Below the pieces are notes generated by a model, which was given only the letters and a program-made list of their open reading frames with translations, made no database searches and had not been told where the DNA came from. A program made the position numbers and the translations under genes. 64,000 nt of DNA from contig LNGK01000005.1 in NCBI GenBank assembly GCA_001510575.1, positions 1,406,466 through 1,470,465 on the forward strand, read 5' to 3'. Positions 37,749 to 50,395 of the stretch are shown in pieces. The stretch is from Knoxdaviesia capensis (lineage: Eukaryota > Ascomycota > Sordariomycetes > Microascales > Gondwanamycetaceae). Position 1 is the stretch's first letter. The number at the start of each line of letters is the position of its first letter.

Positions 37749-40700
37749 GGTGACTGTGTGATGGAGGTGACCGAGAGTGGAAGAGGTCTGTGGGGAAGGT
37801 CGAAGAGAAAATTACGGCAGCGTTGGTTTCGCCATGAATACTCAGGGCCGAATGTCTGCAGTCAACGAAATACCGAAGGTTACAAATCTGGTGATGGCGA
37901 AGTCGAATGGATGTGTGAGTGTGGGGGGTGTTTTTAAAATATTAGGGCCAACGGAGTTGGATGGAAGAAAATAGACGTGGGAAAGAAAGATGTATGAATC
38001 GTGAAGGCACTAATCAGAGAGTCTGGAGGGAAGAGAGGCGTTGTGATGCTGGTGATGACAATTCTGTTAGTTAATAGGCATGATTCTGGTTGTGGGGGAG
38101 GACTGGAATGAAAGACAAGACAAGAAAAAGAGTGGCGTTGGGTGCGAAGACGAAATTCAAAACAAGAGGAGAGAGAGAGAGGTGCATAAAAGGCCACAGA
38201 AGACAGGCCGATGCGATAAAGGGAGGGCGGGACGAGAAAGACTCAGGAACACGCACGTACGGGAATGAAAAAGGACAATCTATCAAATAGGTTTGGAGAG
38301 TGCCACCTCAGAAAATACCGGACGGCAAATTATAGATTTGGGTGTGTGTGATTGATTTGAGAGGAAAGGAACCGAAGCATACAGTAGTATAATGGAAAAG
38401 GCAAGCTCTGGGCATGTGCGTGAATCAGGCACAGCACACAATAAGGCGAGTGAGAGAGAAAGCGAAACGAAGGAAACCCGTGAAATTAGGATCAGACGAA
38501 TCGAGGGAGAGAAAAGAACAACAGCGATTCAGAGGTAGGGCAGGGAGGGGGGGAAAGAAACATATACGGAGTGGTTCAACCGAGGGGGGGACGGGGGGAA
38601 GAGAGAAAGAAGAAGAAGGAAAAACTGAACAGCGAGCGGACTAAATGAATATATAGACGGCACCATGCCCCGAGTGAACAGAGAGATTCTCCGAAGGGGA
38701 GAGAGAGATCGGTGGGCCCGAGGTATTAAACTTTCGCCGTGTCAGGCAGGACAAGGCTAGACGGGGGGGATACAGTGTTCTGTTCAAACGGGCTATATGT
38801 TTAAATATGGAGAAGCGAATGGGAAAAAAGAGAGCAGCAAGAAGGATTGCGAAGGGGATCAAAAAGAGTCCGGGTGGCGGAATCGGACGAGTTGGGTGAT
38901 GGGGAAGACACAAGAGAAGAAGTGAAGTGGAGAGAAGAAGGAAGGGGAGGAAAAAGGAAGAACGAAAGGCTTGGTAGTGAAGTGAGATGACTTGAGATCG
39001 GGGTACCTTGTCGCCCTCGTACCTCGCAGGTTGCGGTGATCAAAGCTTGTGTAATACCGCTTTTGTGCATTTGGGGGTTTTTATGTGTGGTGGAGGCGTA
39101 AGAGTTGAATGAAGAGTCGAAGGGGAGAGAAAACAACGTGATCTTCACTGCCGGCGGAAGACAAAGGGTGTGATATCTTGTAGATGTCGGAACCACGGGA
39201 TGAAGAGCGAAAGGAGCGGAAGATGCAACGGGATGTTTCTTCAGCAAGACGGATGAGGTTTGTTGTGGGGAGAAAAGAAGAAAAGAACGGTGGCAGTAGC
39301 AGATGTTGATGGGATTTGAGGCATGCATGGGGGAACGTCAAAGGAAAAGGGAAAACGCGATTGGCTGTAGGTACCAGCGTCACGGTATTACTGCTAGTGT
39401 GACGGTACGAGGGTACAAGGGACAACCACCTCTCAACGTTCAAGATGCAAGGAAATGGCCAAAACTGGGACACCACCACCCAAAAACGGGCACGTCCACT
39501 ATACAGTGATATTGTCCGGGGAGTTTCGGCATCGCCATGTGAAGGTGGTAGGACTGAAAAGAAACGAGGAATATAAATAACAGCGAAAGATATATTTACC
39601 TGAGGAGTGCAAAAGGCGGGCTCTTGGTGGTGTATAAACGAAAACCCAGAAAGGAAGTCTAGGCAAACAGGTGTCGATGGAGGCGTCCAGGACTACTACA
39701 CACGAGGTGTTATTTTGGAATTCGCAGATACGCTTCGCTGGCGGGTGTGGCTTGAAGCAAGGAGCGTTGGAATAGGTGAGTGGAGGATGTGGAAAGCCCT
39801 GCCGAGAAGGAAAAGGCGGACAGCCGGAAGCTGACGACAAGACAAAAACGATGACGGAGCCTGAGGGTATGTCAGAGTCGATAATCCCGAGAGACCTACT
39901 GTACGTTCTTGACGGGGGGATGTTAGGTCAAATTATGGGAGGGGGCAAAAAAAAGGTGTATATATGGTGGAGGTGAAGAGTGCAGAAGATCTGGTTCATA
40001 TATAAAGAGGTTGAAGATGAAAGTTGAAGATAGACAAGATGCATGACACGTCAAAAGGATGAGAAAGTCGAATTAAACAAGAGAAGGAGAAGAAGAAACA
40101 GAGGTCTAGAAGGCATAGGATAAAACTTGGCTTGGTACGTACTCTGTTTTCTGTCCTGCCGTCCAACGACGGTTCTCAGCAATAAAAAGGCACGAAAAGT
40201 CGGGGAGGTTAAGTTAAGTTGACGAAACAACGAAGAAGCTGTATCGGCATCAGGGGGGGCGTGGAAATGTGGAAAAGGGAGAAGAGAAAAGAGGAGCAGC
40301 CAGAGCGACAGAGAGCAGAGAGAGAGAGAGAGAGAGAGAAAGAGGAAGAGAATATGATACGCAGAGACAAAACAGAGGAAGAGCGAGACTGATGGAAGGG
40401 GGGGTGTGATTATCCACAGGGAAGGTACAGTATATAATAAAACACCCAAGAACAATTAAACCAAAGAAAAATGGTCGATGTCGATATTTAGTCTAGCTTC
40501 GAATTGTTAGTGGGGACAGCTTTTCCAACGATACTTTGGTTGTGGGTTTATTTTAGCAGCAGCGTGAGGTACAGACAGAGTGACGAGGCTCTCGCTTGTC
40601 TTCACGTACGATCGATCAAAATTACGAGAGCGGTATCGTGAGGAGATTAGTATACTCTCTATATACATACAGAGTCACTGCATCTACAGGACTACATGTC

Positions 40701-40902
40701 CATAGAAGGGTGGGCGGGCGAGAGACTCGGCGGTCTTTTCGGTGCCCAATACGTGGGTGCCGAGGAGTGGGAGGGAGGATGGATGGAAGAAGAGATCGCT
40801 AGCGGTGGAACACGAGGCGGAAGCTGGGAAAAAGGGAATTTCATCGGCCAAACGCATCGGTGTTGGCAGGCAGGTGAAGGCTGGTTGGGCACATGCAATG
40901 CA

Positions 40903-40929
40903 GCGCAGCACAGCACAGCACAGCACAGA
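40903..40929. repeat. CAGCA pentanucleotide repeat
   Basis: About five head-to-tail CAGCA-type units in noncoding sequence. Confidence 0.8.
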
Positions 40930-43900
40930 TGCAGCACAATAGCACAGAGGGATGGATGGTGTGGGTAGGAGAAAAAATGCGAAAGAGAAGACGCCAGAGA
41001 ATACGTACTCGTTCGTACTGCGCTGGGAAGACCCTTAGCATTGAATCGAAGATAACCCGGATAGATAGTACCTCTTGCCGGGGAACCAGGAGTTCAGGGA
41101 GCGCAGGAGGAATGCGCAACGTGAGCGACCACAGTCAGAGGTGGTGGTCTAGGTGGTGAGATTTTGGACAGGAGGCAAAATGAAAGAGAGCAAGCGAACA
41201 CATCCAATCCAGTCCAGTCCTGCCTGTCGCCGGCAGTTTGGCGCGTGCCAGGATGATCGGAATTAATGTGCGTAATATCGTAAGAAAATGAACGGCCACC
41301 AGCCAATATGTGAGTGCCTAACATGTTACGGTGTGTAGGGATCGCACAGAGGACGTTATAGACTGTAGTGTGGTTCTATACGTGCTTAGTATAGGTCAGG
41401 GAATATAGGCCCAAGTTAGCCAGTCAGTCCCAGCCATGAAATCTGGCAGGTCGACTCCAACTACCACTCGCTGTCATAGCAGTGAAGAATGGAAGATAAA
41501 GAAGAGCCCCGAAGAGGAGAGGGGGGGAGACGAATGCGACGAGACTATCCAGGTGAAGAAAGAGAAAAAAAAAGACACGGACAAGGGGGGGTGTGGGCGG
41601 CGGCTGGCCGATGATGGGATTGACGAGGAAAGGAAGAACAGCCAGAAGGAAAAAGAGAGAGAGAAAGGGCCAGAAAGAGGGAACGGGCAAACGGGCACTA
41701 GGCCGGGGGGTGCGAGGCCAGGATGGTTTTCGGCCTCTCGGTTTCTCTGCTTGGGGTGAAACTTACGGACGACGTGCGACCTACGATGCGCGTCCATTCT
41801 TAAAAAGGAGGCAGGCACAGAGGGAACTTGAAATAATCGGGAGTCCAGAACGAAAGCCATCAAACGATGAAAACCGACCAGTCTATAAGAATCAAACAGC
41901 CTCGATAATTCCCAAAAGAAAACACCCCATCAGTGGTAGTTAAGGGATTCCGCGCAGGGCCACGACACGACATGTCCCCCCGTTGCGCGAAGCATTGATC
42001 ACGTAAGGAAAGAAGTTACACGGCTAGAGGAAAACTGCTAGTTCGCACCGCCCGCCCGCGCCGGGTTTGCTCGTTTCGCTGGACGGGCGGGCTGACAGTG
42101 AACCTTTGGGCTGAGCCCCGGCCAGCGAAAAAGCCAAAAGAAAAGAAAGACAAGTCTGGCCCTCGAACTTGTGCTGTCACGCATATCTCTCTGGAGCCAC
42201 GAATGAGCGAATCGCAGCGAGAGACTGGCCACCTTGTTGCCGTGGGCCAGTGTGCATGGCGGCGGCGGTGGTGGTGTGTGGGTTGCTTTTAGAGCGGGAC
42301 TTGATGTCGTAGTGTGTGCGGGATGGCTCATGTTTGATACAGGAGCAGCAGCAAAGAAACAGCAGAAAACGGTGCTGCTCTCCCACACACTTGTCGTGAC
42401 GGCGGGCGGTTGATGGGAAGACGCGCAAATAGAGAAGAGACCTGACATCCCCCAAGACCCTGTCCTGTGTCTTACATCCCTGGTTGAGAGAAACCAGCGC
42501 CGACGCCTTTTTTGCCCAGCACCCCGACAACTGCCGTTCCAAGCCGATTCCGGAGATTCTAGCGATCAGAGAGGTTTGAAAAGACAATAAAAAAAAATAA
42601 AAAAAAGATTCAAAAAAAAAAAGGAAGTTTTAAGTTTGGCCCAGATGGTGAATGTGGCGAGTTCTCCCGCAAGATGCCAGCACTCACACCTCACACTCAC
42701 AACATCTTCGTTCTCTCTCTTCGCCCTTTGGGTTTCCGGCCCCTCCTCTCAGGGCCAGACACACGGTACATGTCCCACTCATACAAATCTGCACGCTAAG
42801 ACAAGTACCGTCACCCGATGCCCCCCCGGCGTTACAACATGCGGCAGGTGCTCTTATGCAGGCCGAAAGCTTGCACAGGGGATTGGCTAGACCTTCCTTA
42901 TTGTGTGTATTATTCATCCAGAAAACATCGGTGGGGAGGGGGAACCCCAGCGCCAAAAAAGCTGCCAGCGGTTTTCTTTTTTTTGGCTGCCTTTTTTCTG
43001 GCCGCCTTTTTTTGGTTTGGGTGGTATCATATATGTCTGGCGGCATAAAATTCCTTAGGGCGACACCAGAAAATCATATAGCGAAAGAGGCGAGCCCAAT
43101 AACGGGGCCCCCGGACCTGACCAACCACAGGAGACCAGAAAAAAACCAGAGCAAACACAGGAACGGACGGACGTTGAAGGATAGAATAGCCCCAAAATCG
43201 GTACTTTGCTGGCGCTACCAACAAATTCAAGGCAACAGCACACACACCAACACACACAAATGGGCACAATGTGCACTTCCCGTGATACAGCTTCAGTGGG
43301 CTGCGTGGTCAGATCAAGGAGAGAGTTCATGCTCTTCCCAGCCCAGTACCAAGAACCGGTGCGGCACAGACGCCGGTAGCACGAGTACGCACACTTGCGA
43401 TGCGAGCGAAACTTCTCCAAACACACGTGTTAGGAGTGTTTCTATGCGAGTCGAATGGCTTACTGAATCATGCTGTCGGGGTTACATACACTCGTACAGC
43501 GCAGTATGTTCATTCGGAAACGGAAGGCCTTCACGGGGAGGAGAAACAAAGCAGAGGGGGGGGTGGGTGGTCCAGAGAGATCTCCGGGTTTCATGTAGAG
43601 ATAAGATCCCGGCCGACAACAGGTACTATTGGTTGTATAAGACCAAACCCTATAGTTCTGCTCCCGCTGGCGATACTCTTCGGTGGTTGTAAGCCGCTAA
43701 TCCTCGTTGAGTTGGTGATGAGAGCGAAGCCACAGGAGCTTCGGCTTTGCTCGGGATAGTGCGTTCTAGCCAGGCTTCACGAAGAATATGGAAGGAAAGT
43801 CCTCTTGCTCTATGAATATACTCTGCGGCCCGAACCAGAGACGGATACGAAGGAAAGAACTGTCGAGATGGCCAGACACTAGTTCCTCTGAATATACGGC

Positions 43901-46900
43901 AAAGGAAAGAGGCTGCAAGCAGTGCACAGATATCGACCATCAAGGCACCAGAAAAGAAAAGGAAAAAAAAAAGGATGCAACATGGCCGCCATTTGCCAGC
44001 CAACCGGCCACCACTGCCACGACCCCTCACTGATATTGTTTTTTTTCCTCGTTGTGTGTGTGTGTGTTGCATGCTGCTCTCCGTCTTATGGCGGGGGGTG
44101 GTCACAAAAACCAGAAGTCGGTAGTCGGAGGACAATTAAGGATGGGGGAGAAAAAGTGAAGACATCCCACACGCACACGCACGCCGGAGAGACTCCGTGT
44201 ATAAGTCATCGAATGGTCACGTTACCGGTACGGGGCAAGAGCCAAGTCTTTGTCTGTTCGTCGGCCTGATCGCGGGCTGTGGTGTTCTCGATTAAAAAAA
44301 AAACAGCCAGGAGGAGTCGTTCGATGGGAGGAGGGTTGGTTTTGTCTTCTTCCTTTAGTTTCCTTTCTCACGCCGATACAGACGGTTCCAGCCCCGAAAA
44401 AGCAACACTTGACATGTCGCCAACGATGAAATGGGATATATGCACGGCCACCGTCAAACGGAGGAGCCAGGGGACGTCGAGCGTTCGCAGTTCCTCTGTC
44501 TCTCTAGAGATCAGCCTTTTTCGCCTGAAGGATTGAAAAGTGATGGGTGAGTTGCGTGAGTTGTACCTCCACGCGCCTTCCCCCGATCACTTCTGGCTCG
44601 TTCTGGTGCGTGTACCTTCAACACATCAGCGTGTGGGCGGTGGCTTCTTTGTCTTTCCTGTTCGATTTTCTGATACCTCATTCGTTTAGTGGCTGGTCCC
44701 AACCCTTAGTCGGCCACGCTTGGTCGGTACGTACCAGCCCAAATTATCTCTCTATCAAAAAATAACACATTATATCAGTGCAATATAACGGTACCCGCCA
44801 CTCCAGCTGAATCAGGTACCTCACGTGCGAGGGCGCACGCTAAAGCTACCTCTCAGGTACAAAGCCGAAGTACATGCCTAACATGCACAACACCGCAAAC
44901 TGCGGAACGCTTTCCAAGTGAGCCGGGGGTGGGAAAGCGGCAAGAGCCAGGCCAGAAAAAGAAAAAAACAATTAAAATTGAAATAAAATAAAAACTAAAA
45001 GGGCCAGACTTCTTTAACCGCATCCTCAATTCAACGACCACCCATCACGCAACAAGCAGCGTTTTTCGCCGCCGACATCCAACCAAAAAAGGTATGAAGG
45101 GCACGAAAGTCTCGAGATCGTGAAGAGAAAATCGCGGGTATTTTAAAGATAGTTTTGAAACCCCAAGTGATGGAAAATCAAAAGTTTCGCTCCGGGGGGT
45201 GGTGGTTTATGGGTTCGTGGGTGGGAACGGCAGTCGGGAGTTTTCGCTTCCTATAGGAGTTAAACGGTAGCTTGGAATTTCTGAGGGGGTGTGCGTGCAG
45301 GAGAAATGGGAAGAGTGAAGCAGGGCAGAGAGAGAAGACACAGAAAGGTGGCGGGCGAGGCTTTGGGCGATTTTGATTCAGTTCAAAGCTAAAATAGAAC
45401 AAGAGACGAAAAAAAAGTGGGTGACAGGATTCCACTTGCAGCAAGATTGGAACGAGGAGGAAAAAAAAATCAGAGACAAGGGAACATGAAGGGGAGGGAG
45501 GGGGCTGAGGAAACAGGGAAATTTCCAATGGGCGACAAGGACGCAAAAAGCACGCACAGAGAGAGGGAACAGCATCAAAGGATAATGAAAATCCAGACAG
45601 ACAACTAACTGGAGATCGACACAAACTCCGGCTACGTACGCTTAGATTTATTTCAAGCCCGCCATCCATCGTGTGGGTAATATTACGTCGACTTATACCG
45701 GCCTTCCAGAGAGGAAAGGAAAGAACGGTGCGTGATATGGAACCGCAGTAAACGCATCCATCGGGAGCCGGGAAGAAGCTGGTTGTATAGGATGTCTTCT
45801 TGACGGCACACAGCCAAATACAGCAGAACAGGCGGGAAAGAAGACAATACGAGCGACGAAAAAGGCCAGCACGGACAGTTGCAAACGTGGGAGGCTCTCC
45901 CCGAACGGGTCGGACGGGGAGGAGGGGGCGTGCCCAGACAATCGTATATATTACGCGGCACTAAAAGGATATATATCCAGCATATGCATACGGGGTATTG
46001 TGAGGGAAGATAGTGTGTGTGTTCCCGAAGAAACACAACGACCGTCCTGAAATGCCATGGCAGGCCCGACGGCGATAACTGGATAAGCACCCAGGCAAGC
46101 CAGGACGGACGGACGATCGGCGACGACAAGGAAGGAAAGTGTATGCATATGTCCGGACATAGCAGCATGCGATCTCGCGGCCCAAGAGAAGGCAGAAAGA
46201 GCCAGCAGAAAACGAAAGCAAAGAGGTGAGAGAGAGAGAGAACGAGGCGGGTGGTACTCCTGGTTGCTTGACTGGGCCACACACACACACACACACACAA
46301 CCCCCATGTTCCATCATGCTGTGTGTTTTCCCTGCTCTCCTCTGCTCTCTCCCCCCATGTCCCCCGTCGACCCAGCGCCGCGGCAAGTCAAAAAAAGAAA
46401 AGGCGAAAAAATAATAATAGATATTGCCCATGTTTCATTCTTTTCAACAAGAAAAAGAAAGAAAAACAGAAGAAGAAAAAAAAAAAAAAAAAGAGAAAAA
46501 ACACTCGCCTGTGTCCATTGTACTGTACATGTACCCTTCCTGCAAGGAGATCGGGGCCCACGGTACATGTATCGCGCGTACAGCGCCGGCGGGAATATAA
46601 AGTCCCCTCGTACCCCTGGTGGGAATCTAGCCGGTCGGTACCTTGCCAGTTCGTTTTCTTTCCTGTATTTGTTCCTTTTCTGGTAACTTATGTGCCACCC
46701 GGCCTGGGCCCTTCGCTTTTCTCACGAGTTGCTGCCCTTTTTTATCTCTTTGGGGAGGCTTGCATATGTTCGTTTCCCAAATCTGGTGGTCACATAGAGT
46801 GAGTGCCAGAAGGGGTGTGTTTCCCTCCCACGCATACAGAACGTCGAAGTGCGTCGCGAGCGCCTGTAGTCGGTTTACAGTATGTGTGTGAAAGAACGAG

Positions 46901-47465
46901 TGGATGCTGAGAAAGAACGAGAGAGAGAATGGTGCAGGGGGGCTTGGGGCTCGGAACGGCGGGAGACGTGGTTCGGCTGATTGCGTGAACGCCTCACACC
47001 ACAAAATCGCCAAAAATGTGGTGTTTCTCTCCTCTTTCCCTCCTTATACCACCACCAGAAACATAGTCTCTTTTTTTCTTGTTCTTCCTCTGTTTGCTTT
47101 CTTGTGTTTCGCTTGGAGCCTGGGGGGGCTAGACCTCTTACGACCGGTCGAACTGCCATGCCATACAGAAGCCGGGAGATGGCGAAATACCGGTCCAGCA
47201 GCGAAACGATTCTATTGCCCTGTTTCAGCACTGTCCAGGGAAGGGAGAGAGAGGATGGACCTCCTAGAGAGACCAAAAAAAATCGCACTTTCTTCCCTCA
47301 CCCTGCTTGCTGTCCTCGCCCGCGTGGGATACCTGCGTAGGGTCAGCAATTCCTGTGCAGCGCCTCGTTGACGGATGCGGCGGCGACGCGTGGTTTACTT
47401 TAATTCCCCGGGGCCAGGCTGACACACACGATATATGTATGATGCTCCTGCACTGCTGTCTACAT

Positions 47466-47486
47466 GTACAGTACAGTACAGTACAG
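47466..47486. repeat. TACAG pentanucleotide array
   Basis: About four TACAG units directly after a TACATG. Same unit as at 13501-13524 and 48549-48563. Confidence 0.8.
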
Positions 47487-50381
47487 ACAAAACCGAAGGG
47501 AATATATCAGAAGACATATATGGTTCACGTCCACCTGAATTGTCGAGATTGGGGGGGTTTGATGGAGGGTGAAGACTTCAGCTGGCGTCTGGCCAGTGTG
47601 GACGTGCGTCGCTTCGATGTGCAGCCCCTCCGATGTCTCTGTGTCATGGTGTCGACGGTTCCCGCGTGTGTGGCAAGAGGCCAAAAGGCCCCACGGTCCG
47701 TCATCTCGTTCTCTTGCTCTCTCTCTGTGTGTCCATGCCACCGACAGGCAAGTAGCCTCGCGCCGAGTCGATCCCCCATCCTGTATACAACACACCGTCG
47801 GAGGAGGCCCGCGAAGAAACCCTCTCGACTCAAAGGGGAACCCGAATCATGCTGCGATTTCCCCAAAGTGAAAGGTTCCAGCCAACGCACACACATGCAC
47901 CCTGCAAGGCGGGCCAGGAGACTTTTTGTGCACCATCAACAACAGAACAGAAAAAAAAGAAACAGCAAAGAAAGAAAAAAGGGCCTGCGTAGCGTTGCAT
48001 TGGTGCGTCCACTCGCCCACGTACCTGTACTTCCCATCCCCAGTATATTATTGTGTAGAGTTCGGTACCAGTACTTTATATTGGAATCACGCCGACTTTA
48101 TTCGCATGAAGCAAGCGGGCTGGTGGGAAACCCTGGTCACCCACACGTACCCTATCGCTTTTGGGGGGGGTGAAGGAGAGAGAGCTGGCCAGGACAGACC
48201 AGGGCAGGCAGCCTGTCTTTTTCTTTCTGTGCTGTTGCTCGTTTTCTCGCCCGCGTCTGATGTTGGAGGGCAAGGGCCTGTTTGTTTCTGATCCGGGGGT
48301 GGTTGTTTCACTCTGGATCAGCGGGTGGGCAGAACATCATGAGGAGCTGCTGTCGGAGAATCTGAAGACGGTGAAGAGTGCTCACGGCCCGGGGAACAAA
48401 GATGCTGCTGGTGAGATAGAGAGGACCTTCAAGGAAATTCCTTTTGGAGTCGGGTGGGGGGGGGAAAGCCCGCAAAGAGAAGATTGCCTGGGAATCCGGA
48501 GCGGAAATGCGGTTGAAGCTCTTCAGAACAGGTATGTACAGAACTGAACTGTACAGTACAGTATAGGAAAGGGTTCCTCCGGCTCAAAGAAGGAGAACTT
48601 GGTCAAGAAGACCGTCCGTCCCCAGCCCAGATCGGAAGATACTCCCAGGCTTCCATGAGCGGAAGCAGTCACATATATCCTTCGTACTCGTCGAAGTTCG
48701 TTCTCGTAGATTTTGCCTTGTCACGCCGTGTTGATTGAATGGATATCGGAGTAAGCCCGCACATCAACCCCCCCTCTTTAAGCTATTCCACTCATTAACC
48801 CATTTATAGATCACGAAACTCAGCGTCTCCCCATCACATCCCCTCTCTCCGTTCCACTTCGCCTACACCGTCAAACATGCTCTCAACGCGTCCGTCCAGC
48901 TATTGCGCCGTATCGCAGAGTTCCGGCGCACTGTGCCGAGCCATCCCACCCACGGACGGGCGTGTTCCCCCGGATCCGCCAACTGCATTTCACACGCACA
49001 CTACCGCCTGCTCAGGCAGTTAGAAGCTCGGGTCGTTGGTGTTGCAGAGGGTGAGGTCTGTTAGGCACACCCCGCAGCCCGAAAGGGCCAATTTTTTTTT
49101 TGGCAGGTGATGGTGGTCGTGGGTTCTATCGTCAGGAGAAAGAGAGAGCGCGGGGGCACAGAAGCGTCCCCGCGCCCATTTCCCCCCCCCAAAAGGGGCT
49201 TTGGCCACCTGGATCGGCCGGAGGACTGTTCTCGATGCTGAGTCCAACCGCTCGTTGAAAAGGCGATATTTCCTAGGGAGGGTGTTTTTTTCTTGCGTCG
49301 TCGGTATGTCGTCGAGAGTGTTGTCTGGTGGATTGGAGGTGCATATGCGTGCGTTGGCGATGAAAAAAAAGAATGTGCACTGTGTCTCCCCGGTTCTCGG
49401 GTCACTGGAACCGGAGGATGGTTCGGATATGTCGCGTTAACTTAACACGTCAGACGTCATATCTTGTAAATTCACCCCAGCCAGCCCCTCGACAATGGAT
49501 CAAGCCCCCCCTTGAGAAGAGATGGATGGCCCGGGAGGTATGCTTTTGCCTTCTTCCTCTGAAGGCCTCATCTGTCTTGCCTGTCGTGGTTGCTTACAAG
49601 CTTCCAAACACCAGTCCCCCGCCCAAGAAGAGGGTATCGCGCCATATATCATTCGGGTCGCTCTCTAGTGTACAGTACCTGTATCGACCGACCTAGCTAT
49701 GCTTAAAAGGCGTGCCATTCATGGTATAAAGCAATTGCACATCTGGCAGGTGTCTTTTATTCACGCGGGTGGAATCATTCCAATCTCCGATCGCCCTGAA
49801 CAGTACCTGTCTCCCTCGGGGCGTGGTGATGCGCACAGGGAGATAATCATAGCACGAGCCACAAGGTCGGAGACAATAAGACGGCGTCTATTCCCCGGTG
49901 AAGTCATAAACCCTCACGGAACCATCATCAATCACATCACGTTATGATGAAAAAAAAAAAAAAAACTCAAATATCAGAGCACAGTTTTCCCCCGGTTAGT
50001 GGGAACAAGAGGATATGCGTAGTCTCGTACCTGCGCTGGCGTCATCGAAGCCACGAGTGGCCAAAAGCCGTCCACGACATGCTAGGGCCGAGCCCAAAAA
50101 GGAGGGCAACTTGGGAAGGCAAACGGACCAGATCAGATTAAGCCCGAGAATGTCCAATCGACAAAAAAAAAAGAAAAGAAAAGAAAGAAAGGAAAAAAGG
50201 CATTCGGCTTGTCCCCGGTGTCTCCCTCGTCTTTTACCCTCGCCTTTCCCGCATATTGCTGAAAATTGCAGTGACATTCCGTGTAACCCGGTCCGGAGCG
50301 AAAGTGTGCAGCAGCCACCGCACCACCCCCAGCCCATCCACATATGTGAACGTTGATATGCAATATCAAGCGAAACAACCA

Positions 50382-50395
50382 CCCCTAACCCTAAC
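50382..50395. repeat. Telomere-like element, two CCCTAA units
   Basis: CCCCTAACCCTAAC inside the gene desert. Confidence 0.6.

Noticed and set aside
47307..48173. 288-codon plus-strand open frame
   Set aside because: No early ATG, crosses the TACAG array, and has no recognisable motif.
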